Counted from the first letter of the stretch, positions 21,559 to 34,251 are shown. The stretch is 64,000 nt of DNA from Boothiomyces macroporosus (GCA_027604185.1 JADGKB010000022.1:1-64000), one strand, 5' to 3'. Notes: generated by a model not told the origin, from the sequence alone. Translations and numbers: made by a program.

Positions 21559-24289
21559 ATGCTTCGATTGAGGAAATACACCACAAAAGCCCTGACAATC
21601 GGTATCAGAAAAGAAGGAAAGAACAGATGGGAACGTCGTGTTCCGCTAGTCCCCGACCAAGTTGAACGGCTGGTAAAAGAGCTTGGATCAAAAGTCATTA
21701 TCCAACCATCCACTAAGCGTGTGATTCCTGATGAAAAGTATATCGCAGTAATCCAAGTAGTTTATTCTAGGCTGGCGCAGAAGTTCAGGAAGATTTGTCT
21801 CAAGCAGATGTTATCCTAGGGGTAAAGGAAGTGCCTATTAAAGAGTTGATCCCACATAAAACCTACATGTACTTTTCGCATACACACAAAGGCCAGCATT
21901 ATAATATGCCAATGTTGAAAGCAGTAATGGACAAGAAGATTCGCTTGTTGGATTACGAGCTGTTGACTGACGAGCATGGAAAAAGATTGGTACAGTTCAG
22001 TAAATTTGCTGGTTATGCAGGTATTTATCTATTAAAAAGGCATGATTGATGGACTACACTCTCTTGGATTAAGATTGCTAGCTCTTGGGCATGGAAATCC
22101 ATTCTTGGCTATCGGAATGTCATACATGTATCGCGCCGTCGCTGATGCTCGTTTGGACGTTACCAGAACCGGTCAAGTAATTATGGATGATGGATTACCT
22201 AAACAGCTAGGACCAATGATCTTTGTAATTACTGGTGATGGAAACGTTTCCAGAGGTGCCCTTCATGTATTCAAATGCCTTCCTCACGAGTGGGTAAAAG
22301 CAGAAGATTTGGAAGCTTTATCGAAAAAGACAGATTTTGATAATCGCAAAGTATACATTTGTCAAGTACGTCCACAAGATTATATCATTGACAAGGACGG
22401 CAAGTTCAATCACGATGATTACATTGCAAATCCAGAAAAGTACAAGTCGGTATTCCATGAAAAGGTTGCACCATATGCAAGAGTTATCTTGAACGGAATC
22501 TTCTGGACAGACAAGTACCCTAGATTGATGACCATTGAGCAAACCAAGCAACTTGCCAAGAAGGATAACTTGAAGCTACTAACCCTTGCCGATGTATCTT
22601 GCGATATCAACGGGTCATTTGAATTCATGGGTGAATCTTCCACTATTGACTCTCCGTACTTTATGTACGATCCAATCACTAATCAAACTCACGATGACAT
22701 TGAAGGAAGAGGAATACAAATCATGTCAATTGACAACCTGCCAACTGAAATGCCTCTTGAAGCTAGTGAATTCTTTAGTGAAGCATTATTCCCTGTTGTT
22801 GCCCAAATGGCTAAAAACAACTTTTCTAACCCAGTATTGTCGAGGGCTGCAATTACTGATACTCATGGAAAATTGGTCGGAAAGCATGAAAAGTTGGCAA
22901 AGTTCATTGAAAAGCATGCTCACGCGACTGTTGTTGATCCAAAAAAGATTTTGTTGCTTGGATCTGGGTTCGTGGCCAAACCATTGGTAGACTATTTGCT
23001 CAGAAACAAAGGCTATACCGTCACAATTGGTAATTTGAACTAACACTAGCCAGCAACATGAAGCAAGAGGCTCTTAGATTATCCAACAACCGACCAAATG
23101 TACCAGTAGTTCCTTTGGATGTCTCCAACAAACAGCAGCTTGGCGAATTAGTCAAATCTCATGATATCGTTGTAAGCTTTGTGCCTGCAACATTACACCC
23201 AGTTGTTGCCGAAGAGTGTTTGAAATTTAAAAAGAATTTGGTTACTGCCAGTTATATTTCGCCAGCTATGCAGGCATTGAATGACCGTGCCAAGCATGCG
23301 GGATTGACATTCATGAACGAAGTTGGTCTTGATCCTGGTATTGATCATTTGACTGCATGCCAAATGTTTGATCATGTTAAACACCAAGGAGGAAAGATTA
23401 CCTCCTTTGTAAGTTGGTGTGGCGGCTTGCCTGCACCTGAAGTGTCTAATAATCCTCTTGGATACAAGTTTAGCTGGAGTCCTAAAGGTGTGCTATTGGC
23501 GGGGCTCAACACTGCGAAATTCAAACGCGATGGAAAGGTGTTTGTTTATTAACATAGCTTGTGGAAATTCCAGGATCTGAATTGCTTGCAAACGCAATCG
23601 ATGTTCCTATTTTCAAGGGATACGCATTTGAAGGTTTGGCAAACAGAGACTCTTTGCACTATATTGATACTTACAAACTAGATCCTGAACATTTGCAGAC
23701 CATGTTCAGAGGAACTCTTAGATATAAGGGATACTCTGAACTTATGCACATGTTTTCAAAGATTGGGTTGCTTGATACCACCCCACGCAACGATGTGTCA
23801 GGAAGCTGGGGTGATCTATTAGAACGTTTGGTTCACAACAAGCCCGGATATGGACTAAATGTATCTCATGAATCTCTGAAAAGACTTGAATCTGCAATTC
23901 AATGGCTCTCACTAAACTCTAAACAATCAGAAGTAAAACCATCTCCAACTGTTCTAGATGCATTCTGTGACTTGCTTCAAAACAAGTTGGTTTATTCTGA
24001 AGGTGAAAGAGATATGGTTGCAATGCATCACGAATTTGGTATTAAATGGTCAAACGGTTCAGCCGAAAAACGCATGTCTACAATGATTGCGTATGGTGAT
24101 CCAGCAGGATACTCTGCTATGGCCAAGACAGTTGGTTTCCCAGCTGCAATCGCTACTGATATGATTCTCAAGAGTGAAATCAAACAAAGCGGTGTGATCG
24201 CCCCAATGTCTAGCGAGGTTTACGAACCAATGATTGTAAAGTTGGAAAAGGAAGGAATCAAATTTGTAGAGAGTGTGGAACTGCAATAA
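21559..24289 (+). CDS. AASS: Bifunctional lysine-ketoglutarate reductase / saccharopine dehydrogenase
   Basis: Five exons, 882 aa (human AASS ~926), with introns of 23, 19, 20 and 20 nt. The first ~12 residues are Arg/Lys/Thr-rich without acids (MLRLRKYTTKA), consistent with a mitochondrial presequence. The LKR half follows (IGIRKEGKNRWERRVPL, YFSHTHKGQ, ITGDGNVSRGA). The SDH half begins at KILLLGSGFVAKPLVDYL, a nucleotide-binding loop, and includes NEVGLDPGIDHLTA and SWCGGLPAPE. In animals and plants this fusion degrades lysine; most fungi carry separate LYS1 and LYS9 working in synthesis. With LYS2 nearby, the enzyme may run in the biosynthetic direction (inference). Confidence 0.95.
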
Positions 24290-24302
24290 ATTCTTTAATA
24301 TT

Positions 24303-25116
24303 CTAAACGATCCAGAGTTTATTCTCTGATAAATATTTTTCAGCTTCCAAGTAGGTTGCTAGCCCGCCAATATCCAATCTGCCAGTGATAGGAAGGGCAT
24401 AGACTGGAGTCTTGTGGATTAGCCATTCAATCCATCTTCCAGAAGCATCAATTTCATTCAGGGGAGCATCCTTCTTTTCATCTAGAAATACCTTCAAGAA
24501 TGGGATTGAAGATGGATGAACAAAATAATAGCATGGGCAGCCCTTTCTTGATGTGGTGAGTTCTGGGCCAGGTTTCTCCAAAAATCCAACCACTCGCTCC
24601 TTTCCGCCTTCAACCATGGTTTCCAAGACACCGCTCTTGAAGCACTCCGTGTCTGTGATTGTACTGTATACTACCACTGAATGGTTGATGATTGAACAAT
24701 CCATAACGAATTTGCCAAAATCAAACTTTTTAAGTAGGGTATCTCCAGCAATAACAATGAGATTATCATTTTGCAGTTGAAAATATTCAATGGCAAGAAA
24801 CAAGTCTTTAACTGAGCCCGATCGAGTCTCATTCGTCAATACACCATTGCTATAGATATTTTTCTTGTTGAATGCAACTGAATCCGCCCATTTATCAAAT
24901 TGCGCCTTGTGGGACTGGTTGCAAATGATATATGGGACGAGATCGCCAATTACTTGCAGCCAGTGCTCTATTAATGGCTTGTGATTCAGAGGAAGGAGCG
25001 CTTTGGGAACGCCAACGAGGTGGGACAATTCCGATTCACAAAGATCTTTCTCAAGTCTAGTTCCAAACCCTTTTTAAAGATTAAATACCAGCACAGAGGA
25101 ATAATACGTTGGTCAT
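24303..25116 (-). CDS. Sugar-phosphate nucleotidyltransferase family protein
   Basis: Two exons, 264 aa, with a 19-nt intron at 25070-25088. Splicing creates the nucleotide-binding loop LCAGFGTRLEKD, followed by VGVPKALLPL, the pattern of NTP_transferase enzymes that make NDP-sugars from sugar-1-phosphates. A central VIAGDTL carries the Asp expected to bind metal, and FLEKP is also typical. It lacks the C-terminal left-handed beta-helix of GDP-mannose or UDP-GlcNAc pyrophosphorylases, so it is a single-domain form. Substrate is unknown. Its stop lies 13 bp from the convergent LKR/SDH stop, and its ATG is 44 bp from the divergent ABC transporter ATG. Confidence 0.8.
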
Positions 25117-25160
25117 GCTGCTGAAACAAATAGCGGGCGAGAAAAAATTTGTTCTGTTAG

Positions 25161-28100
25161 ATGGAGGTCGAAGGCGAGCAAGAAATCGAACCAGATGACA
25201 TCAAAATGCAGCAACTGGAAGGTTCACAGGAAATGTTGGACACCGGGTCACAATCTAGTAGCGTTGGTAGCTTGGACTCGAATGAAGAGCGTCCAATCGA
25301 GGAGGAACCACCCCAACGACCAAAAACTAAAAGAAAGAGAAAGAAAACTAAATTTACACTTAAACCAAGAAATATCTGCTCTCAATTTACCTTTAGTTGG
25401 ATCATTGCGCTGGTGTATAAATGTACAAAGACGAACGACGTGCGGAATTTGTTGTTGATGCTCGACAAGTCTGAAACAGCTGAAATAGTTGGAAACAAGC
25501 TGGAAAAGAACTGGAATGAAAAGTATTTCTTTTTAACGTAGAAAACCGTCCTTATTTTGGGCATTGTTTTCCTCTTTTGGGTGCGCTTACCTCCCATTAG
25601 GAATATGGAAAATCCTTTGGGTTGCGTTTATTTGGTTTGGGAATTTCTATTGCTTTTGGAATCTCATCAAGTTGAAAGAGGATAACGGAGCTACAAATGA
25701 AGCGCATATATACGCAGGCGGTATATTTTTGTGTTCGTTGCTTGGAACTTTGTGTTTTCATCAGCTTACTGTGCAATGCACTAGAATTGGTATTCAGGTA
25801 GGCGTTGTTAATCCAAGTGTCGTGCAGCGTTGATGGTACTGATCTATAGAAAATCTCTGAAACTTAGTTATGTGAAAGGTGGAGTTGGAGATATTGTGAA
25901 CTTGATTTCAATTGAATGTAATAGGATTGCAGAAGCATGCGTTTATTTGCATTATCTGTGGTCTGCCGCCTTTGAATGTATTGTTCTACTATTACTCGCG
26001 TATTACAACATTGGAGTCGCCGCCTTTGCCCCATTGGCATTGGTCATATTCATACTATTTCCTGCTGAATTCTATTTAGCAGTAAAGTCATCATCATCAG
26101 CATGCAAATTAACTGCACTTATTACAAAGCGTGTTTATTTAATGTCGGAAATATTGACAGCAATTAAATTAATCAAATTTTATACATGGGAAAAGTATTA
26201 CAGAGAAAAAGTTACTGCAATGAGGCAGCAAGAAATCGATGAAATGAGAACCGAGCTGCGGCTGAAAATATCAAGCTTCACGATTGTTTTCACTGCACCG
26301 GCTGTTGCAATTTGTGTTGCAATGTCTGTTTATCATGCTCTAGGTAACGGATTAACACCTCATGTTGTGTTCACTTTGCTGTTTCTTTTAAATACACTGC
26401 GATATCCGCTGCTGTTTCTTCCAAATGCAGAAAGAAGCATTAATGGTGAGTATTATTAACCCTAGGTGCCCAAAATTCTTTGAAAAAGTTGGAGCAGTAT
26501 TTCCTTCTGCCTGAAATTGACCAGCCTCCCGTTGATGCTTCTGAACTTGACGAAAATGTTTGTATGAAGATTGAAAATGGGAATTTCATTTGGGATGGAG
26601 ACTTGGATCACCCACATATAGTGGATTTGGACTTAACATTAAATAGAGGAGAAGTGGTTGCAATTGTTGGTGATATCGGATCAGGTAAATCGTTGCTTGC
26701 AGCAATTATGGGACAATTAAAGAAAACCTCAGGAACTGTAACTGTTAATCAGTATAGTTTTGAATTGATTTTAGTGCTATTTGTGGATTTGTTCCTCAAG
26801 AGCCGTGGTTTATTAATGCTACGTTAAGAGACAATATTATGTTTGGACTTGAACTAGATGAGAAAAAGTACATTGAATCTATTAGAATTGCAGGTCTGAC
26901 TAGGGACTTTATGCTACTATCTAACGGTGACGAGACTTTTATTAATGATTTGAATCTGTCCGCCAGTCAAAAGCAGAGATTATCCTTGGCAAGGTGTGTT
27001 TACCACGATCCTGATATCATTCTAATGGAAGACTGCTTGGGGTATTTTTCGTTTAACCAAGTGATTTTGATGCAACACAGGCCAAAACGTTATTCAAGGA
27101 GTCAATCAAAAATCAATTGGCCAAATCAAAATGTGTGGTGATGCTTACCCAGCAGAAGCAGTTTCTTCCTGATTTCGACAGGATAATTGTAATGAAGGCA
27201 GGGAAAGTTGTAGATGAGGGCACTTATAAGGATTTGAAAGCAAAGAATGTAAACTTTTCAGCGTGGGTGACTGATGTAGTTCAGTTGGATGATGATCCTG
27301 GAGGTTTGCTAGAAAACAGTATTTTAGACGTAATTTAGTGAATGAATTGAAATTGGATCCTCAGACCTCAATGACAAAGCCCCAACTGTTGAGTCCGTTA
27401 CGCTCTAATGGTAAACCTCCGCACTTGCAGATTAGAAAAAAGACTATGCCTCGAAGCTCTCCGTTAGCAAATTCCGTAATGAATGCAGATACAAACACTT
27501 CAATTAAGCAGATTATGGAGCTCAATTCCAACTCTGTGCAAATTTCCCAATTGAACGAACAAACCATTTCGAAAATGATTGAAAGGTCCCAAAATTCTAT
27601 TTTAACTGGGAACGCAATGCGACCACCAACCAATTTTGCAAATCAAGACTTGGTGTCCAGAACAATTGAAGCAAATCACTTGACTGTTCATTCTTTGCAT
27701 GATTTTGATGTTGGAACATTGGAACCTGGTGAATTCAACGAAGACGAATCTGCCTACATGCAATTTTTAAAATCGAAGCCTGGAATCTATTTAGGCATCT
27801 TTTTCTTGTCGATTTTCTTGATTGCCCATGGCTTTAGATTCTTTAGTGGTTACTAGTTTTTGATTTAGATATTTGGCTGATTACTTTGACTGAACATCCA
27901 GACAATTTCAATCATAACATGGCTGTTCAGTGGGGACTGGCTGGAATAATTGCGTTCACTATCCTTATCAGAGGTACAGGTTTCAACTATATGATTCTAA
28001 GTAAAGCAACCTTATGGCACAGTAAAATCCTGGAGGTAATAATCCCTCACTCTAGTCTGTTTTAAGAGCACCAATGTCATTCTATGACGTGACTCCGTTA

Positions 28101-29823
28101 GGGCATATATTATCATTCTTTGCCAAACACCTGTTCTCTGTTGATGAAGTTTTACCTGACAGCTCGTTGCAAGTATTGAGTTTCTTGCCAATTGTGTTGG
28201 GTACGATTATAGTGGCGTGCTGCTATGTTCCATGGCTTTGGGCTACCCTACCATTGTACTTTGCTGCTTGGTCTGCCATTGTGTTTTTCTGTATGGCCAT
28301 TCAATATCTCTTCCAAGATTTGGAAAGTAAAAGCTTGTTAATTTAGCGTCCAACAAATCACCAATGTTTGCCCATTTGTCAACAACATTAGAAGGACTGT
28401 TTTTGATCCGATTATACCATGCACAGGAAAAGTTTGATCATTTTAATTGCAACTTGATCGATTCTGACCATAAAGCCTTGTATTCTTTACTTTTAGGTAA
28501 AATGACGCTAACAATAGTTAAAACACTAATGGCCGTCTCCCTAGACGCAGTATCTACACTATTTATTTATTTTTGCTCTCTCTTCTCGATTCTATTCAAT
28601 GTAGGACCATCCGAAACTGGTTTGGCGATTTCAAACGCCCTTCAACTGCTGCTATTTGTTCCACTGCTCGTGAAGATGTTTTTCGATTTCCACGAATCAA
28701 TGAGTAGTGTGTCATCCCTGATTTACTTTGGGGATAAGGTTCCAAGAGAAGTATCTATTGACTAAAAATAGACAAAATCAAAGCATTCAAAGATCCCTGA
28801 AGATTGGCCAAAAGAAGGTGAAATTCAGTTCAAAAATGTCTCTTCTAAATATCAAAGATATGGCGTATCAGTTCTGAAAAGCGTCTCTTTCCATATTCTT
28901 CCCAAAGAAAAGATTGCCATCTTGGGAAGATCTGGTTCTGGAAAATCCACTATTTTAAGTACGATTTACTAACATAAGTGAACTTGCTTCGTATACTTGA
29001 ACCTTCTGAAGGACAGATTTTGATTGATGGAATCGATACTGGAAAAATTTCCTTGAACCAATTGCGATCAAGGATAGCAGTTATTCCACAAGAGCCTGTT
29101 ATGCTTTCAGGAACAATCAGAACAAACCTGGATCCTTTTGGTGCATGTAAAGATGATGAAATCTGGAATGCGTTGAAAATGGTACATTTGGGTGAAAAGA
29201 TCATGGAAATGCCAGATAAATTGGAAACTGTTATAACTGAAAATGGAAGAATGTTTAATATTTCAGAACGACAGCTTTTCTGTATCGCCAGAGCAATATT
29301 GATCAGAACGACTATAGTAGTTTATGATGAGCCATCTGTAACAGTAGATAGAGATACCGAACACTTGATCCAGCAGGTAATGACTGAAAACTTTTCAGAT
29401 TGTACATTAATAGTACTGGCAACAAGATTTAGAGTAATCGTTCAAATGGATCGGGTTATGGTGATGAAGCATGGGGAAATTGTAGAGTTTGACACTCCAA
29501 TAGCTCTCTTGGACAATCCAAAGTCAAAGTTTTCATTAATGTTGTCCCAGACAGGTAATCTACAACTAAATATAGGTGATATTGATCCTGCTCACTTGAG
29601 GAAATTAGCAATGAAAAAGTTGGAAAGAACTGGAAGCCAGCCATCTATTTTATCTTCAAGAGCAAGTAGCAAAGGCTCAATGGTTCCTAGACACCTGGGT
29701 GAACTATTTCTTGCACCTCCAATTTCACCACCTTCGTCAACTCGATCACTCCCAATTGAAGACGAAGTGACCAGCTCAACGATTGTGTTACTTCCTAACC
29801 ATGCTACTCAGGCAGATGAATAA
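25161..29823 (+). CDS. ABCC-type ABC transporter with degenerate ATPase motifs
   Basis: Twelve exons, 1479 aa, with 11 introns of 19-23 nt. Layout: acidic/basic N-terminus, TMD1 (from KKPSLFWALFSSFG, with RAALMVLIYRKSLKLS), NBD1, a long linker, TMD2 (APMSFYDVTPLGHIL), NBD2. Walker A loops are intact (GDIGSGKS, GRSGSGKST), as are both Q-loops (VPQEPW, IPQEP). Other parts deviate. The NBD1 signature is LSASQ, its Walker B Asp is Glu (IILMED) and its H-loop His is Gln (LTQQKQF). The NBD2 signature is NISERQ and its H-loop His is Thr (LATRF). ATP may bind but hydrolysis could be weak, so a regulator or slow exporter is possible. AATAAA overlaps the stop. Confidence 0.9.
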
Positions 29824-29853
29824 ATTGCAATAAACTACATAACAATTATTACT

Positions 29854-30393
29854 TTATTCTAATCCGGCGCTTTCAGGATGATATTTCAACACTGACTTTC
29901 TAAATTCAACAGGATCATTCCACATTTGAGCAGCTTCAGTATTTAAAGGCGACTCGTTGTTTGGTTCTCCTAATAAAGACTGAACTGATAGTAAAATGGT
30001 CTGAACATTGTAAATCGCAGACCATTTGTCTTTTAAAATATCCAAACAGATCGCTCCATTAATATCTACATTAGGATGGAAACATGTGGTTTCAAATCTA
30101 ACTGCTGGTGGTAAATATGGATAATTCTGTTTTAGTTAAAATTACTAGAGGAAAATCAAACGCCAATTTATACGTTAATCCTTGATAAACTGTCCCAGCC
30201 GGTCCGTGGATAGTTGCGATCCAGTGTAGCAGATTATCTTTCTGTGGAAAAGCTGAAATCCCTTCTGTACGAGACATCTACGGTTAGAGACAGTAACCAT
30301 CAAAGTCATCAATTCCGATTGCAGTCTAAGTTAGCGATAGATTAACCTCTTTGATACTGCTGTGATATCGCCTGCTGGAGCTGCTGTGTTCAT
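29854..30393 (-). CDS. UBE2C: Ubiquitin-conjugating enzyme E2 C
   Basis: Four exons, 159 aa, with introns of 21, 20 and 19 nt. After splicing the protein reads SVSK-like [50 protein letters not shown] with the active-site Cys in ICLDI, and [18 protein letters not shown]. This is the pattern of UBE2C/UbcH10 (yeast Ubc11), the E2 that works with the anaphase-promoting complex to ubiquitinate mitotic cyclins and securin. Two of the exons are too short to appear as open frames. AATAAA overlaps the stop, and the convergent ABC gene ends 30 bp away. Confidence 0.92.
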
Positions 30394-30477
30394 CTTTGGT
30401 GAAAATTTTTTAGATTCAAATCCAATGTTCGGACAACGGAAATTAAACATGATTGGTTGATTAACATAAGTTTATTT

Positions 30478-31317
30478 TTAAAGTTCAATTTTGCCTGGCG
30501 TCCATGGAACCAGCATGCTGGTTGATTTCTGGTATTCCGCATACCGTGGGTACTTTTTCGCAGTGATCGATTCGGTAAACTGAGTTGATCCCAAGAACAA
30601 GAGAGTCAAAAGGACAGGGCCAGTAAAGTTTGCTACCCACCAGCTCCAATCTCCGTTCACAACGCAGGATTTAATTCCAAAGAACGAAATAGTCCACCAC
30701 ATGCTGAATTCACAGAAAAAGTTTGGATGCCTGCTATATCTGAACAGCCCAGTAGTGCAGAAGCCAAGTCTGTACGGCATTTCAATTTCCTCAATTGGTT
30801 TGTCTTTGAGCAACTCGTATTTCTTTGTTTGAAATGCCAATTGCTGGTTGTCTGCTGTTGCCTCTCCAACCAATAGAAGCAAAAACAAGACTACAAAGAT
30901 CACATCCCTGTAGTTAAAATCTGATGGATCCGCAGAAGCGACGTATACCGGAAGTGTAATCAAGAATAATAGGAAAAGTTGGTAGCTTGAAATGAAAAAG
31001 AAATTGAACAGGTGCCATTGAATAGGATTAGTGATAATCGTTTGAAGCACCGGCCATCTATAGTCCTGTTCTCCTGGTTTATAACCTCCTCTTCTCCAAA
31101 AGTTGAAGGTCAGCCTGCACCCCCATACGGTTATAAGACAGCACATTACGTAGCCTCTAATTGAAGATGCTAAAATCCATCCGTAAGCAATTGGGATGAT
31201 TGACCAAATGCGATCAACGAAAGAGTAGTTGTTTGTGATTGTAGTGCGTACGAAACTGGTTAATGCAGCTGCAGCAAATAGAATTAATCCTGCATAAAAT
31301 CTAGTTTCTTGGAACAT
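30478..31317 (-). CDS. DUF1295 polytopic membrane protein (steroid-reductase-like)
   Basis: Single exon, 279 aa from the ATG at 31317. Six or more hydrophobic segments. DUF1295 landmarks are NYSFVDRIWSIIP near the start, a central DNQQ motif, and GLFRYSRHPNFFCEFSMWW near the end, which in the related steroid 5-alpha reductase and ICMT families contributes to cofactor binding. Members are predicted NADPH-dependent reductases in the ER; substrate is unknown. The open frame extends upstream of this ATG without another start, so a short upstream exon is conceivable. Confidence 0.85.
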   Translation of the reverse strand: MFQETRFYAGLILFAAAALTSFVRTTITNNYSFVDRIWSIIPIAYGWILASSIRGYVMCCLITVWGCRLTFNFWRRGGYKPGEQDYRWPVLQTIITNPIQWHLFNFFFISSYQLFLLFLITLPVYVASADPSDFNYRDVIFVVLFLLLLVGEATADNQQLAFQTKKYELLKDKPIEEIEMPYRLGFCTTGLFRYSRHPNFFCEFSMWWTISFFGIKSCVVNGDWSWWVANFTGPVLLTLLFLGSTQFTESITAKKYPRYAEYQKSTSMLVPWTPGKIEL

Positions 31318-31456
31318 GAAAAGCTCTAAAAATAAGAAAAGTGGTATGGCGGATGAGATTTTCCGCAATGGTCATTTAACGAGGTAGTCTGCGCACTGGA
31401 ACAATACTGGTTGAAACTCTCAAGTGAATATCGCTTTATTTTAGACAGGAAATAAA

Positions 31457-33581
31457 TTACTTTGAAGTGAATTTCAAATAAAAGTTGACTACAACTGCAA
31501 AGAACAAACTTACAACCAAAATAGTAGGCCCAACTCTATCATCGTATGGTCCGGCATCTACATGTTAATTGCCATTTACCTCTATTTCTAATCTTGTCTG
31601 CTCTCCATTGGTAAAGGAATAATGCGTAAATCATAAACATCATTGCAACTAGAGTGAAAATCAATCCAGAGATTTGACCAACGGCATCACCAAAGTTTAA
31701 TAATCCTAGGGCTAAACCACCAAGAACAATGCAAAAGTGCAGCCATGACAAGAATGTACGTTCGTTGGCAAAGAACACTTTTGGCTCAACTCTTACTGGC
31801 AAGACAATCTTTTTGTTGTGCATCTTGACTGGGATTCCTGCATTTCCGCCATAGTTTCTTTCTTCCTTCTTTTTCAAAATGGACCAGAATGATGATTTGC
31901 CTTTATCCTTGGAGTCTTTTGTCGTTGTTTTTGATGAGCCAATTAGTGGGGTGTTTTCGTTATCATCGTCTTCATGATGGTCGTCCACAACAACTTCAAT
32001 TTCCTCCTTTGACTTTTTCTTTACAGGTCTGGTTTCAAGGAAAGATGTGTTGCTGGCAGCACCTACCAAAGAACCAGTCACTGGCGCTGGCTTGCGAATA
32101 TCTTTATCCATTTGTGGCAGCCAGAAAGGTAATAGTCCAACTCTAGATTCCAACAAAGTTGCACAGCCATGAATAAACTTGGAGAACTTTGGAACTTCTT
32201 CAACAAGGTGGGATTCAACTAAATCTTGCACCCATTGAGGAGGAGTAGAGCCGTGCTCAGTTTGGAGCTTCACTTCCAGTACTGCATATGGGAATGCTGT
32301 ATAATCCTCTTCAGGCAAGTGTGTGAATGGTGCAATTGTTCCGGCATCCATACGTCTCCAGTTATCTCCAGAACGTGCTTTTCCGTAGTTATCTTCACGG
32401 ATCATAGTCAGTTCAGTGTCTAGAGAGATTCTTACTCTAGCATCGCCAGGAAGTTGGAATGCAGTTCTATTGTAGAATGTTCTAACCATTGGTTTCAATC
32501 CCTTTTCTAAAATGGTTTGTTGAATTTCCTTTGACAGTGCCAATGCGTCATCCAATTCTTTGTCAGACTTCAAACCCTTTGCACGCATCTTTTCAATAGT
32601 TCTATCCATGGTGTAACGGCCAGCCAAAAAGTCGTTGACATACTTTTCCTTGATTGAAAATCTTTCCTTGACACTTTTTTCACCAGTCCAGTCTTCTTGG
32701 TGTCTTTTGCGTTCTACAAAGATTTCAGTTTGATCCATATTTCCGTACCAACGCAAGCGGTGAGCTTCGGCTCCTTGACTCTTTTCCAAGCGACCAACAT
32801 ATAGTTCAAAAGCGTCATTATCCAAATAGACAGAGGTAATGGCCGGGTCTGGATCTTTGGCACCTTTGTTGGCAAAAATTAACACTGGAAGATGCTTCAA
32901 AATGTGGATTTTAACCTCAGTCACGTTATCAGGATGTACCCAATATTTAGTAGTTTTACGAACAAACGCCTGTGAAGAACTAGAAGGAGGTTTGGCGGCT
33001 TCTCTTACACCGCCGGTTCTTACAGTGTCGTACAACTTTGATAGCCTGATGATGAGGGAGTCAAAGCTGATTTTATAGAATGGCTTGGATTGCAATCGAA
33101 TCATGAACATATTTTTGAGCATAAATGAAGTATGCTTGTCATGCTTTTTGAGAATCTATGTAAATTGGAAATTACTTTCATGAATGCGGAATAGTTCAAT
33201 CTGATAAACTTGGACAATTCAGAAACTTCTACGGTGATATGTCCAATTTCTTCCGAGACTCTAGAAAAAGTATTTTCATCAATATCATCTGGATTGGCAA
33301 GAATTGCTTCAACTGAAGATTCACAATGTTGAACGCGGCGAATCAATTCATCAGATTTGATATTACAGAATGAAGAAACCTACATTAACACCATCTACCT
33401 TTTCCAGTTCAGATTCGAGCATTTGCACGAATGAAGTTTCATTCTGTTCAGTGAATTTCTCACCCTTTGCCTTCAGCTGGCGTTTGAGCTCATCGTAGTC
33501 CCTTTCGTTAACACCGCCTTACACATAGTAGAATTTCCATTCTGGATGGAGTGCGTTTGATAATTGAGTTCCAAACTTCAT
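31457..33581 (-). CDS. VTC4: SPX-domain polyphosphate polymerase (VTC4-like)
   Basis: Five exons, 680 aa (yeast Vtc4 721), with introns of 21, 19, 20 and 22 nt. The SPX domain starts [15 protein letters not shown] and ends with the inositol-pyrophosphate-sensing Lys cluster KILKKHDKH. The VTC catalytic tunnel domain has [30 protein letters not shown] and AVLEVKLQ. An acidic linker leads to three C-terminal helices (DUF202) with [15 protein letters not shown]. The enzyme makes polyphosphate from ATP at the vacuole or acidocalcisome membrane and moves it inside. Retention of the catalytic Arg/Lys/Glu residues argues for VTC4 rather than an accessory subunit. Confidence 0.92.
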
Positions 33582-33955
33582 TTTCACGAAATATTTTTTG
33601 GTGAGTTTTTAAGAGACTTTTTTCAGTAAGCCTGCCCATAAAAGAACTGTGGCTGACCAAAAATATACCACACAAATACACACCAAACTCTCTAATATAT
33701 CCAAGACAAAAACTGGTAATGAACATATTGCAAGTTGCTGGCAATGCCCAAGCAATTTTGCAGAACTAAGGTCCAGAGTCTATTTTTTGACTTGAAAACG
33801 TTTTCAAATGATTGGCCGTTGTTCAATTCATTCTAAAACAGTAAAAACGTTTTTCTATCAGTTTGACGGCTAGTTTCACCGATTTCCATTGCCGGACTAC
33901 CCATTCGCAACCGATTGTTGGGCCGCTTGATTAAAAGTTTTTAATATTGAAAAAA
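33582..33955. other. Intergenic region between divergent genes
   Basis: No coding or RNA feature supported. It separates the VTC4-like start from the small GSKIP-like gene. Confidence 0.4.
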
Positions 33956-34251
33956 ATGGATATCGAGTTGGCAGGCGCAATGGAAAGTATCAAGTTTGGA
34001 ATCAAGAGCGACACTGTCCGTATAACCAATAACAGCGCGCGGTTTAAAACCCTTGAGGATCTGGAATGTGCAATAGTTCTCGATCATGCCTTCAAAGTTG
34101 CTCAAGTTTAACCTAGATTGTTGAGTATACTGACGGACAGTATGTTGGAAAGAGTTTTGAAACGATAGAAGCACTGATATCAGCAATCAGCCCAAGATAT
34201 AGAGATGCCCTAATGCAAAACATCGCGCTGGCATTTGAAACTGGGAAATAA
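33956..34251 (+). CDS. GSKIP-domain small protein
   Basis: Two exons separated by a 20-nt intron (34106-34125) give 91 aa. Neither exon stands out as an open frame on its own. The second half, with KSFETIEALISAISPRYRDAL, fits the GSKIP (DUF727) consensus in which GQ.YET..SLL..LSP.YR is conserved, and the first half supplies the preceding beta-strand region. Human GSKIP anchors PKA to GSK3-beta; the domain also occurs in CLU/TIF31-type proteins. Function here is inferred from that match only. Confidence 0.6.

Noticed and set aside
25523..25600. Second 20-nt intron (GTGCGC..ATTAG) after the first ABC transporter intron
   Set aside because: Once the first intron is placed at 25523-25541 the downstream frame KKPSLFWALFSSFG is already continuous and matches ABCC proteins; the extra splice would break divisibility by three.
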